From the NCBI GenBank assembly GCA_030998225.1, contig JAPYXD010000698.1:6551001-6615000 (forward strand): a stretch of DNA of 64,000 nt. The letters are read 5' to 3'. The stretch's first letter is position 1. Every line of letters starts with the position of its first letter. This document shows positions 34,300 through 64,000 of this stretch, in pieces. Source of the DNA: Diplolepis rosae. Lineage: Eukaryota; Arthropoda; Insecta; Hymenoptera; Diplolepididae. Position numbers and translations under genes: made by a program. The notes below the pieces were generated by a model. That model ran no database searches and was not told the DNA's origin. It worked only from the letters and a program-made list of their open reading frames with translations.

Positions 34300-35420
34300 T
34301 CAGTAATATGAGTCAATCAGGAAATGTACACATAGGGAAACTTGGAGTACATGCAGTTACGAAGGGAGGAAGAGGGTTCATTTAACAATCGTTCGTGTTC
34401 GCAGACAATACAAGCGCACGCTCTCGCTCGCGTTTATTAGTGTCCAATTGTAAGAGCCGGGAAAACACGAAGGTGCGCGTGAACTCGCTCATTTGCGTGG
34501 CTGTTAATTTGGTGCGTTTGTGTGGCCTCATTCGTGAAACCACAGAAGGACGCTCAGAACCAAGTCTAAATTAGCGCTTCTCCCCGTGTATGCGACCTAT
34601 TCTACCATTAACCTTTCTACGTAACAGAAAAAAAGTTAAACCATAAAAAAAAATTGTACTCTCTTTAAGCAAAATGCCTACACTAAAATAATATCAGCTC
34701 ACATATACACTTTCAAATATTTCAGATATATTTATTATATAGTCTAATTAAACATCAATTGATCTAATTATATATTTTATTTTAAAAACATTAAATTTTC
34801 CATTTATTAATAATTTACTGAATTATAAACTTCCTTGATGCAAAAATGTTTTTTGCTACAGCTTTTAATTCAATTTAAATTCAAAAGAAAACATAAATGA
34901 AAGAAAAAAGTAATATCGGAGAAAATTCCAAGTGTCATACGGATGATTTATTTCCAATATGTTATAAACAGATTATCAGTAAGCTTTTCAAGGGAAACTG
35001 CCAGCGCGAGAAAATTGAACAAGCACTGCTTCTTCTTGAAAGAGCAAGAAAGATGAGAAACTGATAATTGAGCACCAGATCGTCACGGGTTCGACCTGTT
35101 AACTCGCTGTTAATTAAAATTCTCTTCATTAATTCAATCGATAAAGTAATCTATAAACCCTCGAAGCGAGCGATCTCTAGCAAAAACTTGGATATTTCCG
35201 CTTGATTGATCCGACTTCAGGTTAGAGAGCACGCAAATAGATTCGTTGGATAATTCAAACTGCACTGCTTCTGCAAGCAGCGGCACTTAATTACGAGCGT
35301 GTTAAACGTGCACTTTTCATGATTTTCATGTCGCCTTGCTCATCGGCGACGGAAATATGTACGACAATATCTTCCTCGCGACTAGAAACCAGTTTTACAT
35401 TTGTAATTGAGCAAAACAAC
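34300..35420. other. Unique, moderate-GC stretch; candidate conserved non-coding DNA
   Basis: No match to the repeats in this window and no recognisable ORF. It has TAATTA-type cores (CTGTTAATTAAAATTC, CTTCATTAATTC, CACTTAATTACGAGC) and CGCTCGCGTTTATTAG patches. It lies about 6-7 kb downstream of the groucho stop. Confidence 0.25.
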
Positions 35421-36004
35421 CAGACACGAGAAGCATAACACTCAAAAAATTTCATTATATATCATTTAAAGTATGAAATCGTGATGAATAAAATACATTT
35501 TTTTTAAATAAAATTTTTTTTTAACTCATGAAAACGGTGTCTGCTAAATAATAAAAACACAATCCTATTGTTTTTCGAATTGAAAAACTTTTTGAAATTT
35601 ATAATTTTCAGTCAAAATTGTTCAAAATAACATTAATGCTCTACATCAAGCCCCTTTCATTTAACTTGTAATTGTAGAATTTATTTTTATAGGCATTTAA
35701 AATGTGAATATTGTTATAAATTGTTCAAGAATGCTTTCAAAATAGTTTTCAGACAAATAGTTCAAAATATATATATACATATTTCAACATAGTTTTAAAA
35801 TAGTTTAGAAAAAGTAGTTCTAATAAATCCCTAATAGTCTCAACTAATTCAGCTTTGCGAATTTATTTGTAGACACCGGTATGGACAAGAAATGCAAAAA
35901 TGTGAATATTTTTTTATACATAGTTTATAAATAGTTTTAAAATAGTTTCCGAAAAAGTAGTCAAAAGATAGTATCAAGTACTCCTTTTTGAGCCATATTT
36001 TAAG
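35421..36004. repeat. AT-rich sequence with AATAGTTTTAAAATAGTTT repeats
   Basis: CATAGTTTTAAAATAGTTT and a variant recur near 35790 and 35920. No gene. Confidence 0.35.
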
Positions 36005-36480
36005 TACAATCGAGATTCCCTATAACGAGATTCCCTGCAACAAGGCTTCCCTTTTACGAGCGCGTCACGGTTCCCCATAACGAGCAGACGATCGACCCCT
36101 CTTCCCCCACTACTACGGAATGAAGCGCGCTCGAATTTGTAACAGTAATCAATGAGTTTGATGGCTTATCACAAATTAATGAGAAAAAAATTGGTCAATT
36201 ATTGAAAAATTACTTAATTGTGTAATTTTACAGTATTTGAAATGAAAAATTTAATATTCAAAAATACACCTGATAAGCATAGATATTTTTATTATTATAT
36301 TATTATATTTTTAGTATTTTGAGTACATACCGTCAAATAAGTCAATTCCATGTTGAATATTCGCAAAAATCTTGTTTATACGCTTTTTTACTATGCAGGA
36401 TATGGAGGGGATCCCTCTCGCGTTCGATGCAGAGAGGTCTCCGATGCTGGAGCTTCTCGTTATAGGGAATCTCGAGTGTA
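36005..36480. mobile_element. pogo-like element, CTCGAGATTCCC family, copy 2
   Basis: TACAATCGAGATTCCCTATA...TATAGGGAATCTCGAGTGTA. It is internally shortened relative to 6999-7823. Confidence 0.65.
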
Positions 36481-36529
36481 CTCTAGTAATTCCGAGGAAA
36501 TATGTGAAATTAGCGACAGGAACCTTTTT

Positions 36530-36650
36530 GTATTTTCTAGATTTTAATAAATATCACTGATGAGGGCTCCGATCAGAGCCGAAACGTTTGATTAAATTTG
36601 ACTTTATCATTTTATGGACCCTAAAGCCAATTTTCCAACAACATACCATT
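36530..36650 (+). mobile_element. PLE-type 3' arm
   Basis: CTGATGAG-GGCTC-CGATCA-GAGCC-GAAACG at 36557-36586, then TTTGATTAAATTTGAC and GGACCCTAAAGCCAATTTTC. The best-formed copy of the motif. Confidence 0.6.
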
Positions 36651-36659
36651 CTATTTATC

Positions 36660-37456
36660 ATTTAAATCTATTGCAAGGAAATTAAAAAGATTAATTTAAA
36701 ACAACTATTTAGATTAAAAAATTTAATAATAAAAGGAATTTTTAATGAAGATAAAAAAATCCCCTGTCATTTTATGGTCGAGTAAGCAAGGCTTTGTATC
36801 CCTGACCCTCTCTTTATTTCTATCTCCGTCACATTTCCGAACAACACCCTTTCGCTCTGCCGCATATCATTAACATGTAAATACGCCGACGTGGCGTGGC
36901 GTGTAGTAAACCTCGAACTCAGTCGCATATGCAAAACGCGCCACTATTATAATAACATTACGCCGATGAACCTTCCATTGAATACGAGTGCCGTGCACAA
37001 GCATAGCATTGCTAATTATTCGTATATTGAGTATTCCGCATTTCGGGAAAAGTTGCTGATTCCAGGTTGCAACTACTTCATTCAGAATTTAATTTATGCT
37101 GCCTCGATTATGTGACTTCCTTTCCTAAATACTCCTTTCATGACTTAAAAATGATAAAAAATAACAAAATTATAAAATTCAAATAAAAGTTTGTATTTTT
37201 TAAAATAAATATAACAAAATATTCAGGATTTCAAGTTCTTGTAGAATTTGACGAAATTTTTAAAAATCTACTCAGAAAACTGTATTTAATGTTACAATGA
37301 ATATTTATATTGAAAAATTATAACCCAAGTAACACAAGATCAACAATTAGACGTCTAAAACAGATTATGTCGTATTTTAGAGGAGTGTCATTCTAAGGGT
37401 TTTAGATTGTTTGAAGAGCTCTATTAGAGCTTCTTAAAAACATATTCCAGTCCTCT
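36660..37456. other. Unique stretch, no gene recognised
   Basis: 36780-37120 is moderately complex (CGCCGACGTGGCGTGGCGTG, CCATTGAATACGAGTGCCG) with one 74-codon frame of no known similarity. The remainder is AT-rich. Confidence 0.2.
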
Positions 37457-38160
37457 TTAAGGGGAGAATACCAAGTAAACGAAAAAAATTTTATCTTTTC
37501 TTTGAGCGCGGATGAAAAAAAAACTATAACTGACAAAAACACCAAAATTTAGATTTTTGTAATATTTTATTACTGTAATGAAATAAAAAAATGTCTAGTG
37601 TGAAATTCCGGCCCAGTTAAAAAATATAAGTGCGCGAATTCGAGTCTGCGCTCGGGGCAAAGGTAAACGGTGTCCCTGATACAGACTCAGGAAGTGATCC
37701 TACAACAAAAAAGTAATGACAAATTAGTTTCATAATTGTGTTTACTCGTCCCTGACGTGTTTGGTTTCTTGAAAAAAAATTTTTTTTTTGCAGCAGCAGC
37801 AGCGTAAAAACTAAAAAAGTCGATTTTTTGAGTTATTTTTTACAAAAAATTGTTAATTAAAATTTTTTTTGGAAAAAAGAACGTGAAGGATTAGACCAAA
37901 GTGTTTTACATATCTGGTAAAAATTTCAGGACAATCGGGCTAGCGGTTTTTTTGCAACTAAGGAAACCGTTTTAAAAACATGGTTTTCGGGAAAACGCGT
38001 TTAAAGTTTTGCTATGGGTGACAAGGGCCGGGCGCAGCGTTAGACAAAAATATGCATACCTCCTCCAATTTCAGGAATTTCGGCTTAAAATTTTACAGAA
38101 ATATTCTTGAACAGTTCTACAATAAATTCATGATAACAAAAAAAAACAATTGAGGTCTCT
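37457..38160. mobile_element. TTAA-type element, left end only recognised
   Basis: TTAAGGGGAGAATACCAAGT at 37457, with interior GGGAAAACGCGTTTAAAGTT as in other TTAA elements here. The matching right end was not found. Confidence 0.35.
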
Positions 38161-38207
38161 GTTAGAGTTTGTTAAAATCTTGTCGAAGTTCGCGATAATT
38201 TATTTTA

Positions 38208-39530
38208 TGTGCCTCAGCCGCGGAAACTCGTTTTTCCGCTGCAGCTGAGAGTAAAGGAATGTTGTATATTCCGTTACAGAGGAATACAATGTAGAAATTG
38301 AACTGCGCATGTGCATATAGTCTTGCAGTGGAACGCCATCTTTTACTTATTCTTCTTCTTCTCACTTCTTCTTCGTACAGCGTTAGCACCTTACTGGCAA
38401 AGCCTTGTACATTTGAACTGCGCATGCGTTTATTAGAATCCATTACTACTACACAAGATCGATAAAATCAAAATGGCCGGGACTAGTCGTGACATATCAA
38501 GTGTAATGACTAGCACCGCAAACAACTAAAATACTAGATTAGATTCGAGTGTACGCATAAAAACTCGTATCCGCTTCAAAGTCACATAAAATAGAATACG
38601 TGCCAATGCACACAATTCGGGAAATTACGAGACTCGCGACAATGCTCGCAGGACTGATCGCGCCTCGGCTTCGTCTCGTCTTCGATCTCCTGCGAGCATT
38701 GTCGCTCGTCACGCAATAACCCTCATTGTGTGCCTAGGCACGTAATATACTATTATGTGCCTCCGGCGCGCAAACTCGTTTTTACGCTACAATTGAGAGT
38801 AGCGTAATTTTGTGTATTACGATACAGAGGAATATAATGTGAAAATTTAACTGCGCATGCGTCTATTACGATACGCTACTATTACACAAGATCGATAAAA
38901 TCAAAATGGCCGGAAGTATTCGCGAAATGTCAACTGAGATATGTCGAGGTAGTCAGTTTCTCTTTAAAAACTCTACATCTTATTGTCAGTCACGTACAAC
39001 TCTCTAAAGTAATAAAACATCAATAAAAGAGTTTTCTCTCCAGATGTTGTAGTGTTAGTATTTGGTCAGCGGTCAATGTGCGTCTGTCTAGGATGCAGTT
39101 CTTCCTCTGCAGTTAGTTTTAATCTGCCAGTCAAAGTGTAAACTGCGTGGTCTCTTTTATATAGCAAACTCTCGTTTTTATATTTTAAATAAAGTTACTT
39201 TTACACTTATAAAATTTCTATTCACTCCTTTACAAGTGAGAAATTTCAACAAGATATGCAATAATTACGGCAATTTCGACCTTTTCATATTGGATTCGAG
39301 TGTACGCATAAAAACTCGTATATGCGCCGAAGTCACATAAAATAGAATATGCGCCAATGCACACAATTCGGTTAATTACGAGACTCGCTTAAAATGCGCA
39401 GGACTGATCGCGCCTCGGCTTCGTCTCGGCTTTGCCTCAGCTACGCCTTGGCTTCGATCTCCTGCGTGCATTGTCGCTCGTCGCGTAATAACCCTCATTA
39501 TGCGCCTAGGCACATAATATACTATTACAA
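38208..39530. repeat. Duplicated unit with GC-rich CTCGGCTTCG runs
   Basis: Modules recur in the same order: CGGAAACTCGTTTTTCCGC (38224) / CGCAAACTCGTTTTTACGC (38768); GATCGATAAAATCAAAATGG (38458, 38887); GAGTGTACGCATAAAAACTC (38548, 39297); CTGATCGCGCCTCGGCTTCG (38653, 39404). Both end near CCTAGGCAC(G/A)TAATATAC. 38945-39250 in the second unit is extra and has LTR-like features (TATATAG, AATAAAG). Confidence 0.6.
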
Positions 39531-40141
39531 GCCGTTACAAATATCGTCTTTTAGACAGCAATTACAAACTTTGCTAGAAAAAGTAAGTAAATACTTTCTA
39601 GAGCTCTAGGTTAAGAGATCTAGATGAGGTATGGAAAATTGTATTTTAGATATTAAAAAATGGGCTAAAAGTGATATTTTTACTGTTTTTTTAGATATCG
39701 GTCTCAAGAGAAATATCTCTGCTATATTTTTCGGCTTTAATTTGTAAAATAAACAAGTCTGATGATAAATTTGAAAGTCTATGCAACATAAAACTCTTTT
39801 AAAACAAAGTTGATTTGCATATAAATTATTTTTAAAAAGGATCTTGTAATAATAATTGAAATTCAATTAATTCAGAAAATTTCGTTGAAATTCCGACTAC
39901 CTGAGTGTTCCCTTGAATTGCAAACGTGATCAATTTGTTTTTGCACACAGACCCTAACGGGTTGCTTAATTCTCGTGCATATCAAATTTCTCCGTACCTA
40001 CCTTTTATAATTCCGCTCCGATTACAGCAAGGGCGACCGATTAACCTTCCGGATCCCAAGTCATGGACGCTCGCCTTCGTGAACGCAAAATTGAAAGGGT
40101 AAAGGATTCTCCACACTTTTTTTCAATTATTTGTTTCATTC

Positions 40142-41159
40142 TTTATTGTTTGGATTCGCGCTGCTTTAAATCTAAACGTTGAATAACGCGAATGACGATA
40201 CGACATTATATTTAAAAGTTCTGAACATTCTTTTTCTCTTCTATCATCTCTCCTCTTTCTTTTACATTCACTCTCACTCTACAGTCTTCTCTCTACTCAT
40301 CTTCCTTTCTATACGTCATAGAAAAATATGAATATACCATTCTAACGACTTTTAGCTATATACACAATGTACACAATATAAAATACATTAATGACTATCT
40401 GCTCATAATATTTTCGTATATGTAATATACATAGAACAATTTAAATTATCGTCTGAAAATAGCAAAGTGACAAAGACATGAGCTGAGAATACTCAAAGTG
40501 TCGATATTTTTCTCTATTTTAATGCAAATATACTGTATAACACATGTGTTCCTATATAGAAACACGATATGTGATAATGTAAGAAAACGAATTTTACTTT
40601 TCCACTTGAATTCACAGTGAGTTAAGTTTTTATATAAACTTAACATACTGTAAGATCTGTGTGAATAGTTTTTAAAATAACATCAAAAATAGTATTTAAA
40701 TTAATCACATGATAAAAGCTCTTCTTTTCATGAACAAGGAAAATTAAAATTTCCAGAAACAACGTCAAAAATCACATAATATTTATAAACATTTCTTCAG
40801 AAAGAAACGATGACACTCAGTGAAACTTCTCTTACACTCTCACGTCGTCTTTCTTGCGTCAGAACAACAACAACAACAATGCAATAATATCAATAATCAT
40901 GACAATAATTAATATAAACTAAAAATACAGAAGTCTTCCGATAATTATCCACTTTCGAATTCTCGAGAAGAAATACTACTAGTTTTTCAAGAGAATAGTC
41001 ATTGATACAAATCTTCTCCACCTTATGTGCTGAATAATGAAGAGAGCAAATTATTTTCAGGGGATAATAAGCGAAAAATTACCGTAATAATAACATTAAT
41101 AAATGCATATTTACATAAAATTCGTAAGTCTGGAGATCTTTTAATAAAAATTTATCTCA
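40142..41159 (-). other. Probable groucho 3' UTR with candidate poly(A) signals
   Basis: Downstream of the stop there is non-repetitive, AT-rich sequence with no convincing ORF. On the minus strand, ATTAAA lies at 40517-40522 and AATAAA at 40142-40147; either could end the transcript, giving a 3' UTR of about 0.65 or 1.0 kb. An ACAACA run lies near 40866-40878. The boundary is inferred from signals only. Confidence 0.4.
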
Positions 41160-62532
<21,373 letters not shown>

Positions 62533-62640
62533 CTGAATAAGAAATTTTATCTTCCGTTAAAATACTTCTTAATCTTCCACAAATAACATTATTTAGAAAT
62601 TTTAAAATAAATAAAAAAGTATAAAGTAAATTATAGCAAA

Positions 62641-63116
62641 TTCTCTCTAAACCTAAATCAGTGAACGGCTACTGATTCGCAGTGACTATTCACTGATGGC
62701 AGTAGCTATAAGTCTTTCACTGAGATTCAATAAAATTCGACTGATGAATCAGTGAAATAGATTAAACTCACTTATTTAATCAGTGAAATCTTCAGGTGGG
62801 AATAATAAAACGAGCAATATATTTTAACGATCGATGAACTCGTTTATTTTAGGTTCAATAACACTAAAAAGAAATTACGTAATTATTATTATATATCTTA
62901 ATTATTATTGTGTATACTTATATTATGTATAATTCAAAATTAAAAATCCATCGTAATGTGTAAATGAAACTTTTGAATTCCCGAATTTAAAAGTTATGTT
63001 CACGTGGCGCGTTCACTGATTCCTCAGTACAATTAAATCAGGGCACTGATTCATCAGTCGATATATTTTCACGGATATAATCAGTGACTATTTCACTGGT
63101 TTAAATTTAGAGAGTT
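62641..63116. mobile_element. TCAGTGAAA MITE, long copy 5 (TT flanks)
   Basis: CTCTCTAAACC...TTTAGAGAG flanked by TT. It matches copy 2 at both ends but has about 240 bp of extra interior sequence. Confidence 0.65.
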
Positions 63117-63119
63117 CAC

Positions 63120-64000
63120 TTAAAGGCATGTGATACTTCGGAAATGAGCAAATTTTACTGATTTTAGGTTTTTACATGTTTATGTCTAAAGTAGGGGAGG
63201 AACGGCTAAATTTGCGCACGCTTATTATTTATAGAAAATGATAATATCTAAGCAAACGAAAATAGTTCTATCATATTCATTCTTGCATAATATATTATTA
63301 GTAAAAAAGCCCAATCATTCTATTGCTTAATAAATTTTAATTGATCAGAAAAATTTTTTTGCATGAAACCGAAGCGTATTATGAAAAAAATGTTTAATTT
63401 ATTATGGAGCAAGAATAGATTGTATTATTCCCGCGCTAAGTTAGCCGCCATGGTGGGTAAATTGACGCATTTCCCTTCTGACAGAAAACTCGATAAATAC
63501 AACTGCTTTCCCTATTTTTCATAAAAGATTTATTCATTAAATAGTTTAATCAAGATATCAAGCTATCTAAATCACAATTTTTCATAATTTTTAATCTTAT
63601 ACTTTTATTTCAAACTTTCACTTTCTGTTAAGTGCGCCAGTTTAGCCGCTTCTCCATTACATAAAATTTTGTTTTCAAAGTTTGGAAAATTACAGAGAAG
63701 CTAAAAACGAACATAGATAGACTAAATTTGGTTTAAAAAATGAAAAAAAGTTCAATTTTACAAAATATTTTGGAAATTTTTTTTTCCATTGTCAAAACCA
63801 AAAGTAGTCTGTCTACGTCCGTTTTCATCTTCTCTACCATTTCCAAAATTTTAAAAACAAAATTTTATGTATATATGTACTCTTTAAAGGATGGTGGTAA
63901 CCCACGTTACCACATCAATTTTTTTTTATTTTTGCTATTCAAATACTTTTTAATGTATTCAGATCTGGTTTTTTGCTATTTTCAGATACTTAAGTGATAG
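63120..64000. mobile_element. TTAA element (GGCATGTGATACTT end), runs off the window
   Basis: TTAAAGGCATGTGATACTTC is the left end of the 46495-46859 family. Inside, 63193-63652 is bounded by GGAGGAACGGCTAAATTTGC and CAGTTTAGCCGCTTCTCC, another nested inverted-repeat element. Confidence 0.55.

Noticed and set aside
36350..36560. Two overlapping 62-65-codon plus-strand ORFs
   Set aside because: They read through the right end of a pogo-like element and the start of a PLE-type arm.
38927..39231. Solo LTR (TGTCAACTG...TTTACA with TATATAG and AATAAAG)
   Set aside because: No matching target duplication could be found, and there is no second copy in the window to define ends.
40066..40104. First coding exon starting ATGGACGCTCGC with a GTAAAG donor-like site
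   Set aside because: Only 12 codons, no downstream exon found and no family match.

Overview
The window is AT-rich eukaryotic DNA, almost certainly from an insect. The one confident gene is the 3' portion of groucho (Gro/TLE family transcriptional corepressor) on the minus strand, running from about 62532 down to the stop codon at 41160-41162. Six coding exons joined by consensus GT-AG introns give 658 residues: the GP region, a short linker, a CcN-type segment, a Ser/Pro-rich SP region and the complete seven-bladed WD40 propeller. The N-terminal Q (tetramerisation) domain is not here and should lie on exons beyond the right edge. The residues match insect Groucho closely. The species cannot be fixed from sequence alone; a repeat-rich hymenopteran-type genome would fit, but that is a guess.

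Nearly everything else is mobile-element debris, much of it in layered insertions whose order can be read. (1) Penelope-like retroelement (PLE) material: an endonuclease-domain remnant at 59573-60645, plus many 3'-end arms with a CTGATGAG/CTGAAGAG-stem-GAAACG motif that resembles a hammerhead ribozyme core. These arms often occur as head-to-head hairpins (3604-4111, 14273-15787, 43107-43486, 17970-19350). (2) At least ten elements bounded by TTAA, several abutting so that neighbours share one TTAA. (3) Elements with CACTG/CACGG ends followed by an A-run, flanked by a 2-bp duplication, whose interiors are filled with repeats of a family-specific short word. (4) A TCAGTGAAA-rich MITE (CTCTCTAAA ends) in five copies. 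(5) pogo-like TA elements of two families. (6) A tRNA-derived SINE. (7) Two satellite-like tandem arrays (180-bp and 167-bp periods).

Layout. 1-11345: nested elements, with one 121-codon orphan ORF at 1912-2277. 11400-13160: a more GC-rich, non-repetitive stretch without a recognisable gene. 13257-34190: hairpin elements, tandem arrays, the SINE pair and a run of TTAA elements, interrupted by a unique stretch (28428-29724). 34300-35420 and 36660-37456: further unique sequence. 37457-39530: a TTAA end and a duplicated unit with GC-rich CTCGGCTTCG runs. 39531-41159: groucho 3' flank and probable 3' UTR. 41160-64000: groucho exons and large introns. The 9.07-kb and 4.33-kb introns flank a 26-nt microexon and are loaded with elements. 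No Enhancer-of-split bHLH gene, rRNA, functional tRNA or CRISPR array was seen.
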